Origin: Auxenochlorella pyrenoidosa | Lineage: Eukaryota; Chlorophyta; Trebouxiophyceae; Chlorellales; Chlorellaceae | Direction: 5' to 3' | Assembly: GCA_001430745.1 (NCBI GenBank) | Contig: KQ481997.1 | Location: 105,803-128,454, forward strand | DNA length: 22,652 bases | In this document: positions 1 through 9,617 of the stretch, one piece after another | Layout of the letters: each line of letters begins with the position of its first letter | How positions within the stretch are numbered: position 1 is the first letter of the stretch | Made by a program: the position numbers and the translations under genes | The notes under the pieces: generated by a model | What the model saw: the letters and a program-made list of their open reading frames with translations, nothing else | Database searches by the model: none | Told to the model about the DNA's origin: nothing

Positions 1-6
1 ACCCAC

Positions 7-57
7 CACACACACACACACACACACACACCACCCCCCCCCCCCTCCCCCCCCCGC
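7..57. repeat. (CA)n microsatellite followed by a C-rich tract
   Basis: About 12 CA units (7-31) run into an almost pure C tract (31-57). They sit just before the TAG acceptor at 65-67, so they are probably the 3' end and polypyrimidine tract of an intron of the cysteine-rich gene. Confidence 0.9.
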
Positions 58-67
58 CTGCTCATAG

Positions 68-3000
68 CGCGTGTGCCAGGACAAGGCTTGTGAGGTCTGC
101 ACACCCCTGCCCGCGGGCGGCCCCAACAGCACGTTCTTCCCCTCGGAGGCCTGCCTCGACTGCGTGGGCGGCCTGGAGCAGGACCCGGACAGCGGGGTGT
201 GCCACCAGGGGCTTGGCGGCGGGCTGGCGGGGTACGAGCCGCCGCCGGCGTGCCCGCTCGGCTTCTTCCAGGGCCCCGATGGCCGCTGCAGGCGGGTGAG
301 TCGGGGGGCTGGGCTTGCAGTTTGGGCTGCAAAAGATTTTCTTTCCTTTTGTCCCGGGGCTTGGCACCCGGTTTGCGAGCGGGTGACGTGGACGGCGCGC
401 GGGGTGAGAGGCCGTGCGGGGCCCGCGCGCTCGCTCGCGCTGCGGTGCCGCGCGTGTCCCTCCCTGGGCCCCTGCCTCGCGCCCACTTCTTCCCCCATTG
501 CCTGGCCCCCTCCCCCCGCCGCAGTGCCGCCCCGGCTGCGCCACCTGCCGCGCCCAGCAGTTTTACGAGCCCGGCAACTTTCGCGGCCAGGTCTGCCTCT
601 CCTGCATCCCGCCGCTGTTCCTCAACCCGCGCGGCGACTGCGTGCAGCAGTGCCCGCAGGGCAGTTACTTCCAGTTCGCCACCGCCACCTGCAAGCCGGT
701 GAGGGCGGGGCGGCGGGTGGGGGAGCGGTTGGCCAGGGTGCTACGGTCGCGGGGGCTGTGCCGCAGCTGCTGGCGGTTGCTGGCATCTTTTGCTGCCTGT
801 CCTTCCATGAGGGGACAGGATGTTGGTCTGTGGGGCAGCAGTGCCATTCCAGGAGCCGTGTCGCCTTCCATGACGCGCCAGCGCTGCATGCCGCCACCCG
901 TCCCTACCGCCCGCCCCGCCCGCCCGCCGCAGTGCCGCGCCGGGTGCTCCGCCTGCTTCTGGTGCCACGAAAACGACGCCAACTGCGTCAACTGGCAGAC
1001 CTGCACGGCATGCAATACTGGCGCCTACTTCAAAGGCGGCGAGTGCCTGCGGGTGAGGGAAGGGAAGGAAGGGATAGGCGGGAAGGGGACAGGAAACAGT
1101 TGGCGAACTGGATCGACGGAAAGTGCTTGCTAGTGAGGCAGTTGGCGTGGGGTGCGGGCAGGGGGCAAGGTGGGGTGAGAGCTCGAGGCACGGCATGTGT
1201 GTGGGGGGGGGGGGGGCTGGCCGCGTGCTGGGTTCGGCCCATGCGGCAGGCCCGGCACCGGCTGCGCATGGCATGGAAGGACACAAGCCAATGTCTGAGT
1301 GCTCTGCGTGCATTGCATGCCTTCTCCCCCCCCCCCGCCGTGGAGCAGCAGCGCTTCGACCCCGCCCTGTGTCTGCCCTCCCCCCCGCCCTGCTCACCGG
1401 CAGTCAGAATGCCGTGCCCTCACTAGCCAGCCCCCCACATCCCCACCCACCCACACCCCCGTACACCTTTCTCGCCCCCCCGCCATGCCGCGCAGTGCAA
1501 CCGCCCTGGCTGCACCACCTGTGGGCCGTGCAGCTCGGGGCCAAGCACCGGCTGCCGCCAGGGCCAGCAGTGCTGGAGCTGCCAGGACGGCTGGTTCCGC
1601 AGCGGCTATGACTGCCTGCGTAAGTGCCCGGCCGGCAAGTACTACAGCATCGACGCCAACAGCTGCGTGCCGGTGAGAACGCGAGAGCTGGGAGATGCCT
1701 GTCCGGCTGGCACGCCCGTGTGTATCGTCACGGCCAAACAAGCGTGGCCTGGGAGGCAGGCGGGCCGGCTGGCGTGAAGCTGCACACGCGCCCAGCCAGC
1801 CGCCTAAGCAGCTTGCTTCGCTAGCTCCTGCCCCGTTGATGCTCTGTCCCGGCCTTGCAGCCCGCCCGCGGCCCTTCCTGGCTGCCGGCCAGCACTCCCT
1901 GACCCCCTGCCCCCGCTATGGCATGCCCCGCGGTGCAGTGCTCTCGCCCAGGCTGCGGCACCTGCAGGCCGTGCACGCAGGCCATCGACGGCCCCGAATG
2001 CCAGGGCGGCCAGTGGTGCACCCTCTGCATTAAGGCACGCGGGCTGCTGGGGCGGCGCTGCGTGGCCGGGGCCAGGCATTGCAAGCAGGGCAGGTTCAGC
2101 ACCAGGGCAAGCCCTGGGTGGCCCACTCGATGTGGCCTACTGTTGCATCGCTGTTGCTGCCCCCCACCCAGATACCCTAACATCTGGGTGCCATACTCGT
2201 AACCATGAACCCTCCCACCCTTCCCACAGGACTGGTACATTAGCAGCGACATCGGCGGCACCTGCAAGAACGTGAGCTGTGGCGGCGCGCCTGGTGCCAG
2301 CCCCCGGCCACTGCTGGTTTGCATACATGCTTGGCATGCAAGGGCGTCCCGCCTGCGAGACGCATACTCCACTGGGCGTCTGCCTGACTGCAGCACCTGG
2401 AAGCACCCTCCCGCCAACGCCCTCGTGCAGTGCGACAACCCTGGCTGCAACGGCTGCCAGCGCTGCAAGACGGGCACGCCCGGGTGCATCAGGAACCAGC
2501 TCTGCTTCGAGTGCGAACCCGGCTGGACCCTGCAGCAGGACCGAAGCTGCCTCAAGGTGCGGCGCCGCTGCGCTCAAACCGTTGGGCCGGCTGGTGGTGA
2601 TAGGGCAGGGGCAGAGGGGCGCGGCCCTGGCAACGGCCCTGCCGGAGGCTGTCTGTTTGTCTGTCGGGCTGCCCACCAACTGCACGCCATGGTGGTTCTG
2701 GATGGCCCCCCTTTGGCACGCCCTGCCTGCTCATGTGGCCGCTGCCATGTGACCCAGCTGTAGGCCCAGCATCTGACCAGCTCAGCTCCAGGGCTGGTCA
2801 GAAGGGAGAAGCAGAGTGCAGACTGCACTAGCACCCGATCGTCTGAGCTCTGGCCCTCACGCGCTGCCCTTCTTGCCCCCCCACTGCAGTGCACGCGCCC
2901 CGGGTGCACCAAGTGCAAGGCCGACCCCGGCAGCGTCGGCGGCCAGGCGTGCACCGCCTGCGACGCCTCTGCGGGATACTCGCTGAGCGCCCAGGGCGAC

Positions 3001-4218
3001 TGCGTCAAGCAGTGCGATCCGGGGTCGTACTGGAGCGTCTCGCAGAGTGAGGGGCAGCTGCTGCCGTGCTGGTGAATGTGTACTTGTTTGCTTGTTTGGG
3101 CTTCAAGTCTCGCTAACCGCAACGGAACTTGCGACACAGATGTATGTATGGGCTGGCAGGTGCCCCGCGCCAGCTGTCGTGATCTGCTCCTTGCGGCAGG
3201 CCGCCATGCTGCGGCCCGTGCCTGCTCGTGCCCACACGCAGTGGTCCATGGGCTGCTCTGCCATGCTTGTGTCCAGAGGGCGTCCGCGTACGCTGTGTGA
3301 GCATCTCATCCCCCCCGCTATCGCCCCGCCGGCTTGCCTGCAGGTGCCTGCATGCCCTGCGGGGAGGGCTGCACCCGCTGCAGGGAGTGCACAGAGGGCA
3401 GCCAGGGGTGCGAGAACCGACAGGTGCGTGGTGGTGTGGCAAGGGGTGTGTCATTTTGTGGGTCAGCAGCGCCGGTGACCCCATGCTTGTTGCTTCAGGG
3501 CTGGCGTGAGCGGGTGGCAAGGGCCAGCCTTGTACGGAGGAGGCCCCTGCGCGCCTTTGCCAGCCGGGCTTCTGCCCCCCAACTGCTGCTTCCTCAACCA
3601 CAGGTCTGCCCCACCTTTTGGCGCTCATGCCACCCTGGCTTGCCTTGATACCACACTGCTGGCCCTCTGCCCCTGCGCAGATCTGCGCGAATGCCTGCCA
3701 GGCAGGGTACTGGTTCGACCTGTCCTATCGGGACGCAGGCAACTATCCCTGGGGGCAGTGCCGCCCGGTGAGATCTCATGACAAACCCTGCAGCCAGCAG
3801 CAGCAGCCGGCATGTTCTGACAGCCTCAGTCCTTGGCTTGATGGCCGCACCTGCATGCGTGCTGCATGCTTGGCAGTCTCCCCTGGCCAACAGAACCACA
3901 GCACAGCTCGGGCTCTGCAAATGTTAGTGCAGAGACTTACCGATTTTCGTGGCGAACAGCCTTCCAGCCTGCCTGCCTGGCTGCACATTCACTCACAGAG
4001 GCCTGCATCTCTCCCTGCAGTGCAACACGCCCACCCGGTCGGCCTGCTCTGAGTGTCGCCACTGCGCGTGGCCGCCGGCGCAGCCCGAAAAGGCGTGCCT
4101 GCCGTCGGGGAGCGGCGGCAGCTTTGTGTGCACAAAGTGCGTCGACGGCTACACCCTGTCGGCAGACGGGCTCAACACGTGCATCCCTGCGACCAAGAAG
4201 CGCAGCCTGTCCGACTGA
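68..4218 (+). CDS. Cysteine-rich modular (furin-like/GF-receptor-like) secreted or surface protein, 5' partial, spliced
   Basis: Proposed exons: 68-295, 525-698, 933-1052, 1496-1672, 1939-2034, 2230-2271, 2431-2556, 2890-3046, 3344-3423, (about 3499/3528-3603, uncertain), 3681-3767, 4021-4218 (TGA stop). Most junctions are phase 0; 3046/3344 is phase 1. Exons starting at 525, 933, 1496, 1939, 2431, 2890 and 4021 all begin with a TGC codon right after the CAG acceptor, and most open a module of the form C-x-x-(P/A)GC-x-x-C, then C-x-x-C, an aromatic/Gly turn (GSYF, GKYY, GSYW, GYW) and a closing Cys. This matches growth-factor-receptor/furin-like cysteine-rich repeats in general; no enzymatic motif is visible. 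The N-terminus lies upstream, so a signal peptide cannot be checked. The C-terminus is a short basic tail (TKKRSLSD) with no membrane helix after the last module. The tenth exon does not splice cleanly in a cysteine-bearing frame. The role is unknown; an extracellular or cell-surface location is inferred from the Cys content. Confidence 0.78.
2035..2229 (+). other. Putative GC-AG intron in the cysteine-rich gene
   Basis: The module frame from 1939 runs to CTLCIK and must rejoin DWYISSDIGG at 2230 in phase 0. The junction that preserves the module pattern is AAG|GCACGC at 2034/2035, a GC donor. The nearest in-phase GT alternative (GTGGCC, after a further 27 nt) would insert nine residues into the conserved C-x-x-C to turn spacing. 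Confidence 0.55.
2772..2802. repeat. Small perfect inverted repeat (10-bp arms) in an intron
   Basis: TCTGACCAGC at 2772-2781 is the exact reverse complement of GCTGGTCAGA at 2793-2802, with an 11-nt spacer. It lies in the intron between exons 2431-2556 and 2890-3046. No function is evident. Confidence 0.7.
3081..3140 (-). repeat. Dispersed intronic element with (AAGC)n-type tail, copy 1
   Basis: Read on the minus strand it begins TCTGTGTCGCAAGTTCCG, passes through GTTGCGGTTAGC and ends in AAGCCCAAACAAGCAAACAAG. The same order of blocks occurs at 14543-14648 and 18133-18189 on the plus strand. This copy is in the intron 3047-3343 of the cysteine-rich gene, antisense to it. Confidence 0.6.
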
Positions 4219-4607
4219 TGGATGGCAGTGGGCAGCGCAGCGCTGCAGCTGCCGAGCAGTCCAAATGGCAGCCTCAGCTGCCAGCCACCAAGTGCCATCA
4301 ACGAAGTGTGCTGTCCTGTATCCGTCCTTTTGCATCCGCTCGCCTTTGGCTTTCGCTCGGCCCGGCCAATACCGCTCGCATGCTGTGGCATGCTGGGCCC
4401 CAGCGCGCTCAGCGCTTAAAAGCGCGCCGAGTGCATGCCCCGTCTGCACCCCTCCAGGCCCACAGTACCCTGTGACAAAGTGCTACCTGCAGTTTACAAG
4501 TTCCAGTTTGCAAGCGATAGGGGGCTGGGAGTCTGAAAATATATATACTAGACATATGGTTGGGGTGGCGTTGCAGCAGGAGCAGCCGCAGGGGCTGCCG
4601 CCGAGAG
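4219..4607. other. Convergent 3' intergenic region
   Basis: This holds the 3' UTRs of the cysteine-rich gene (+) and the aspartic protease (-). No TGTAA signal for the plus-strand gene was found here. A short palindrome, GCGCTTAAAAGCGC (4412-4425), and an AT stretch at about 4536-4550 are present. No gene is apparent. Confidence 0.7.
4494..4498 (-). terminator. Polyadenylation signal TGTAA of the aspartic protease gene
   Basis: The plus strand reads TTACA, giving TGTAA on the minus strand about 110 nt after the protease stop codon. TGTAA is the usual poly(A) signal in green algae, and position and strand both fit. Confidence 0.65.
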
Positions 4608-6871
4608 CTAGAGCTGCTCCCACTCCCGCGCCAGCGCGGCGCACCCCTCCACCGCCGCCCAGCCCACCCGCCCCGCGGCGTCGTCGTGGAACGTCACAAC
4701 CCGGTGCCGCAGGCGGTTGCCGAGCGTCGCGGCGCCGGCGCAGCGCGAGGGGAAGGCCGCCAGGCAGGCAAACTGCCGGCCGGGCTGGCCGTACACCTCG
4801 AGGTACCCCGAGGGCTGCGCCACGAACGAGGCGCCGCCGGCAAAGCGCAGGCGCATGGCAGGGAAGGCGTCTGCCGGCGGGGGCCGCCCGCCGCCGCCGC
4901 CGCCGCCAGCTGCCTCCCAGCAGCTCAGCCCGGGGCCCATGTCTGCCGGCCGCGCCAGCCCCGTGGCCAGGGCAGAGGCGTTGATGAGGGCCGCCGCTGC
5001 TGCCAGCGCCGGGGCCGGCAAAAAGAGGTAGGTGGTGCCGCTGTCCACGAGGGTGGGCGTGTAGGGCCGCTCCACCAACACTCCGCTGCTGCTGCTATCG
5101 CCGCTGCTGCTGCCATCGCTGATGCTACTGCTGCCACTGATGCTACTGCTGCTATCTGTGCCGCTGCTGCTGCTGCTTCCTGTTCTGTCCTCGCCGCCGC
5201 CGCCGCCGCCGCCGGGCTGCGCTGCAGGCAGGCACGCCCCGCCGGTGCCGCTGCCGGGCACCCCTGGCGGCGCCCACGTGCGCAGCTGCCGCTCCACGCT
5301 GCCGCCGCCGGTGCGTGTGTCCCCCTGCGCCGGCAAGATGTCGATGCCTTCCAGGCCGACCTCCCAGCGGGTGCTGTCGTTGCTGAGCAGGGGAGACCAG
5401 GAGACGCCCAGGGCCTCCACCACCGCGGGCGGCTGGCCCAGCAGCAAAAACGACGAGGCGTTAACAGCTCCCGGGGCCGGGCCTTGCAGCGCATGGTAGC
5501 CAATCTCCCAGCACGTGGCAAAGGCTGGGGCATCCAGGGTGGTGGCGTTGAGCTCGCCGCGCAGCTGCAGCGGGAAGGGAGCAGGCGCATGGCCCAAACC
5601 CTCAGCCCGGATGGATGAGTGTGGTGGTAACAGCGGGCAGGGGGGAAGGCCATGGAGCAGCACAGGCCTGGGACACAGTTGGCACGCCAGGCTAACCAGC
5701 ACGCTCTTGGACGTGCTGCTGTGTCAAGGGCCTGGCCGGTCTGCATGCTGCCGCGGAGCATGGCCTCAGCCAGCCTGCAGCCGCTCTCAAACCTCGAGCG
5801 CTTTCACCAGCGAGTGCTGTCCACGCTGCAGCGCCCGCCATCATGCAAACAGGCACCCACACGCACTCCGCCCACCTGCCCGACAAAGGAGCGAGCCGCG
5901 CGGTCCAGAGCCAGCAGGCCATCAGCCCCCAGGTTGTACAGCCGGCCGTACTGCCGCTCTTCCACCCCAAACGTCAGCGGCACGCGCACGCCGCCGCCGC
6001 CGCCTCCGCTGCCTCCAAGCAAGGTCACTTGGTCTGCCACGAGCGCCCCGGTGGTGAGGGATCCGTCGGCTGCGGGGGCAGGCGGGGGCAGGCGTGCAGG
6101 CAGCCGCCTCGGCGCTGGCAGGCGCGCCCTTGGATGCAGGCGCTGGGCTGTGGGGCGACCCTGAAGACGCCCGACACCGGGCAGCAGCCAGACAGGCCGA
6201 CCAGGCAGCACATGCACAAGTGTGTGCCAGCCGGCTCAGGCAGATGACGCACCGTAGCTGTAGTTGTAGGCGCAGTACTGCCGGCCTTCTGGCAGCTCGG
6301 CGCAGCGGCAGATGGCGCAGCCGGCGCAGGCGTCGTCGCAGGGGAGGAGGCGCGCGGTGGCGCTGGCGCTGGCGTTGAAGCCCAGGCTTTCCGGCAGGTC
6401 CCTGCCGCAGCTGGATCCGCAGCCAGCACCCAGGATGTGTGTCAGGCTGCTGCCGGTGTCCACCAGCAGCGCTAGCGGGGTGCCGGGCGTGCCAAACTGC
6501 AGGCCGCTGACAAACACGGCTGCGAGGGCGGTGAGGTGGGCAGTGGGGGTGGGCTGAGGGTGGTGATGGCCTCAGAGGGAGCAAACCGCGACAATGGCAT
6601 ACCAAGCGGTTTCATTCTGTCTGCTGTTCTGGACATGCGACCTCAGAGCCGCAAGCGTGCAAGGCGGCTCGGGCGGCGGCAGGGCAGCGGCGGCACAACT
6701 GCTGCGCCCCTCACCTAGCTGCGTGCCATTGTCGTACGCTAGTGGGTACAACAGTCCATCGTCGGGCTTGAACTCCACCGGGACAAAGTCGACGGGAAGA
6801 GCCACCAGCGAATAGGCCAGTGGCAGCGCGGCTGCTAGCCACAGTACCGCCCAGGCATGTCGAGGCTTCAT
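4608..6871 (-). CDS. Secreted pepsin-like (A1 family) aspartic protease, 5 exons, 535 aa
   Basis: Exons read on the minus strand: 6871-6715, 6519-6253, 6069-5876, 5825-5793, 5564-4608 (TAG). Phases 1, 1, 0, 0 agree and sum to 1608 nt. The start MKPRHAW is chosen because it opens a hydrophobic signal peptide (WAVLWLAAALPLAYS). Exon 2 carries the first catalytic motif VDTGSS (Asp about 73) after QFGTPGTP. Exons 2 and 3 join as YNYSYADGS, the usual Y-x-DGS element that follows lobe-one cysteines. Exon 5 carries the second motif VDSGTT (Asp about 391) and the C-terminal TLGNRLRHRVVTFHDDAAG block seen at the end of plant-type A1 proteases. Between the lobes lies a long Gly- then Ser-rich insertion (about residues 335-378), encoded by trinucleotide-repeat DNA. 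There is no C-terminal membrane helix. Expected role: endopeptidase in the extracellular space or vacuole. The 33-nt fourth exon with a GTTTGA donor is the least certain exon. Confidence 0.9.
5082..5216. repeat. Trinucleotide-repeat DNA encoding the Gly/Ser insertion of the protease
   Basis: Runs of GCT/GCC/GCC-type triplets on the plus strand encode poly-Ser interspersed with Gly/Asp/Ile, and poly-Gly at the 5210 end, on the minus strand. It lies inside the protease coding exon just upstream (in protein order) of the second catalytic Asp. Confidence 0.85.
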
Positions 6872-7043
6872 AGAGCGCGTGTAAGCTTCCTGCGCCCTGA
6901 CGAACAAGCGGTTCGGAAGGAAGTGCCCGCGGCCTGATGATGACCTGGCCAAGCCTTCGCTTTTCGCTTCCGAACGGGATGCATGCACAAGCTGAAGTGC
7001 GAAATAGCCAATTCACACTGGAGCCTGTGCCCGATACCGCACC
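6872..7043. promoter_or_regulatory. Compact bidirectional promoter between protease (-) and solute-binding protein (+)
   Basis: Only 172 bp separates the two start codons, so both promoters and 5' UTRs must share this segment. It contains an inverted repeat, GTTCGGAAG at 6911-6919 against CTTCCGAAC at 6967-6975 (11-bp arms with one mismatch), placed near the middle, and a CCAAT pentamer on the plus strand near 7007. No clear TATA box is seen. Promoter function is inferred from position. Confidence 0.6.
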
Positions 7044-8948
7044 ATGTGGGTCCCCCTGCCTCTCGCTCTTTTGTTGCTGTTCACCGGCACGACGGCGCAA
7101 CTAGACTCTCAAGAGCGATTGCCGGTCACCGTAGGAGTGTATGGTGAGGGCTGGGAGAGGGGCGCCAGCTGCTCTGCGGCGCCGGCGGCGGCGGAGCCGC
7201 CAGTGCAAGGCGTGCTCGCCACCCATGGCGTGACTGGCAAGTCGCGCCCTGCAGGCTGGAACAAGCCGCACTTTTGGACCGACGCTGGCGGCGGCAACTA
7301 CACCGGCTTTGTGGCTGAGGTGCTGGACTGGGTGTGCGACAGGGGCAGCCTGGAGTGCAGCGAGGTGCCCATCGACAGCCTGGACGACATGATCCCCTCT
7401 GTCAAGAATGTGAGCCTAGCCTTAATTTAGCTTTCAAGCTGTCCGCCTCGGGCAAAATAAGAACATGCAGAGGGCTGCCTTGCAGTGTGCACGGGTCTGT
7501 GCATACATGCAGGTAAGCTCTGGCCGGCTAGGCAGCGCTGGGCCAGTGGCATGGGTATGCCCGCGCCTCGCTGCCCGGCACCCCGGCACCCTGGCCCTGG
7601 TAAGGACCAGGCGCCACCCACGCCACGGCGCCTGCAGGGCACCGTGGACTTCATTGTTGGCACGCTGTCGATGACCCCGGCGAGGGCCCGCCAAGTCGAC
7701 TTTGTGCACCCTGCCTTCTACAGTGGCGGCGCTGCCCTGTTTGTGGCACCAGTGAGTGGTGCCAGAGGCCTGAACGCCTGCCGAGCTCTCCCCCAGCACC
7801 TAGTGTCTGCGTCTGCAGCAGCCAGATGCTCGCATCTTGGCTGCCATGCGCCCGGCTGCCCACTGCCTGCCGCATGCCTGCCCACTGCGTCACTCAGGGC
7901 CTGGAGGAAGCGGCGGCGGCGATGGGCTGGGACGGCCTGCGCGGCCAGAAGCTGTGCATGGTGTCGTCATACTATGCCGCGGATGGACTAGTCAGCGAGT
8001 ATGGCATCGTGCCCGTCAAGCTGGCCCGGCAGGCGCAGGCCGCGGCGGCGGTGCAGGCGGGCGACTGCTTTGCGTTTGTGGGGGATGCAGGTGAGCGTGC
8101 GCTCTGGGGAAGTTGTCAATACCGGTGCTGGGCTGCTGCACAGCCAGGACCCGCTCTGCCTGCTTGGTTGGCTGGCCACGTCCAGCCTTGCACTGGCAAC
8201 GCCGGCTGTTGGCGGCGTTGCCAGTGGCTGTGCCGGGCTTGCTTATTCCGACCGCGCAAGCGGCCCTGCCCAGCCATGCATGCACATGTGCACTGCCCAT
8301 GCCTGGGGCTGCTGCAGGCACCATGGGACTAGACCTGACCGAAGTGGCGGGCCTAGCCCCCGTCATGACCGCGCCATGTGAGACATCCGGGCTTAGCGCC
8401 ACCTGTAGCACCGCCCACCCGCTTCGCACAGGCCGCCTGCCTGCATGAGCGCCCCTGCCGCCCGCCTTGCCTGCGGCGTGGCGCCCTGGCTGCCCTGGCT
8501 GCCCTGCCTCTTGTTGCGCCTGTGGTGCGCGATGCTGCTGGCTTCAGCGCATGCCATGCGAACCGCCCTCACGGGGGATGCTAGCCTCCCTTTGCTGCCG
8601 TGCTGCAGATACGATACCGATCGCCAAGAATGCAACGCGCCTGCGCCGACGCTTGTCAGCAGCGCTCGTAGAGGCCATGCAGGCGAGGAGGTTGCCAAAT
8701 TGCTGCACGGACGCCTGGTGCTGGCAAGGGAGTGGGGTCTCCTGCCGGTCTTGTGCTTCGCCCCAAAGTCGGTTCATGTTCACCTTATGTCCCGCCCTGT
8801 TCTAATAGGACCGACTCGAATGTCGCTTTCGCAGGATGGCAACCAGAGCCCGGTGCTCGAGTGGGAGAAGGATCATCTCACAGATGCGGGGCTGCAGCCG
8901 AATGCAGAGTTGCAAGCGGTGGTGTCGGCCATCAGCTATTTCGAATGA
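7044..8948 (+). CDS. Secreted family-3 solute-binding (periplasmic-binding-fold) protein, 7 exons, 269 aa
   Basis: Exons: 7044-7143, 7255-7409, 7638-7751, 7898-8090, 8318-8377, 8609-8682, 8835-8948 (TGA). Phases 1, 0, 0, 1, 1, 0 agree (810 nt). MWVPLPLALLLLFTGTTAQ is a typical signal peptide. The mature protein follows the family-3 order: VTVGVYGWNKPHF, then YTGFVAEVLDWVC, VDFIVGTLSMTPARARQVDF with the conserved Thr and Arg before the Phe, a hinge, lobe-two AGDCFAFVGDAG, APYDTIPIAKN, and a closing RLSAALVEAMQDGN then LEWEKD helix. The length is normal for a bacterial binding protein. There is no transmembrane channel domain, so it is not an ionotropic glutamate receptor. Family members usually bind polar amino acids; the ligand here is unknown. 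Intron 1 is in frame with no stop, so retention would add 37 residues. The last intron appears to use a GC donor. It is divergent from the protease gene. Confidence 0.87.
8683..8834 (+). other. Putative GC-AG intron in the solute-binding protein gene
   Basis: Family homology requires ALVEAMQ to join DGNQSPVLEWEK in phase 0. The junction is CAG|GCGAGG at 8682/8683 and GCAG|GATGGC at 8834/8835. The in-phase GT alternative (GTCTCC, about 60 nt later) would insert a Cys/Trp-rich stretch that does not fit the family. Confidence 0.5.
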
Positions 8949-9617
8949 TTTGCAATTGAGCTTCATTTGCAGGTCTGACCACTGCAGTGCAGCAGCCTGA
9001 TCCTCTGTAGCAAGCCACCAGGAGCGCTGTGGTTCGCATTTCCATTCCAGTGCCGCAAGGAGGCAGTTTTGGCGCAGCTTGCGACAGGTGAAAAAAGGCG
9101 GGCAATAAGGATCAGGTGGCGGAGGGTGTTGCTGCCGGCATCGCAGCCAGGCAGACTGAGCAGCTGCGATGAGCAGGGGAAATAAGCGCACAAGGCAGGC
9201 AAGGAGGCGAAGATGATGCAAGGGAGATTGAAAGGCCGGTTGAGGTGTGTTGGCGTTCGTGGGAAGGCGTGCGGTGCAAGGAAAATTGGATAGCGTGTGT
9301 TATCTCTGGCGGACAGCGCCCGTAAAGTGTGGCGCGAAAGATGTTTGGGTTGGGTGTACTTGAGTTTTGGAAGCGTCAGGGGAAGGGCATGCCGGAAAAA
9401 TGATGTAAGGGAGGCAGCAGGGAGTTGGGCAGGCAGACAACTGCCCTGGTAGGCGTCTGCATAGGTTGGCGGCCAGCGCGGCTGGCCGCGGCATGAAGCC
9501 TCGAGCAGATCGCCGTACTCGCGGTTGCCGCAACTCTGTGCTCGACGCGCCATGATGAGGAGCAGGGCACCGCAGCTGCAGAGCAGCCAAGCCAACCGGC
9601 TGCGCGCAGCTGCAGTC
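8949..9617. other. Convergent 3' intergenic region
   Basis: This lies between the solute-binding protein stop and the stop of the 610-aa minus-strand gene. The long minus-strand open frame across it has no start context, domain or compatible splice, and I treat it as non-coding. A TGTAA occurs at 9404-9408 on the plus strand, about 456 nt after the stop of the solute-binding protein gene. No TGTAA was seen on the minus strand. Confidence 0.6.
9404..9408 (+). terminator. Possible TGTAA polyadenylation signal of the solute-binding protein gene
   Basis: The pentamer TGTAA is on the coding strand but far (about 456 nt) from the stop codon. It is the only one in the interval; the call rests on motif and strand alone. 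Confidence 0.3.

Noticed and set aside
62..544. Minus-strand open frame opposite the first cysteine-rich exons
   Set aside because: Low-complexity Arg/Pro/Gly translation typical of the antisense of GC-rich coding DNA; the plus-strand exons explain the region.
4412..4425. GCGCTTAAAAGCGC palindrome as a terminator
   Set aside because: A 6-bp stem with a 2-nt loop is easily found by chance in GC-rich DNA, and hairpin terminators do not apply to algal nuclear genes.
9480..9617. Possible extension of the 610-aa protein into a C-terminal membrane helix (RLAWLLCSCGALLLIM)
   Set aside because: It would need a 22-nt intron just before the TGA at 9618-9620, far shorter than any other intron here; the stop codon is the simpler end.
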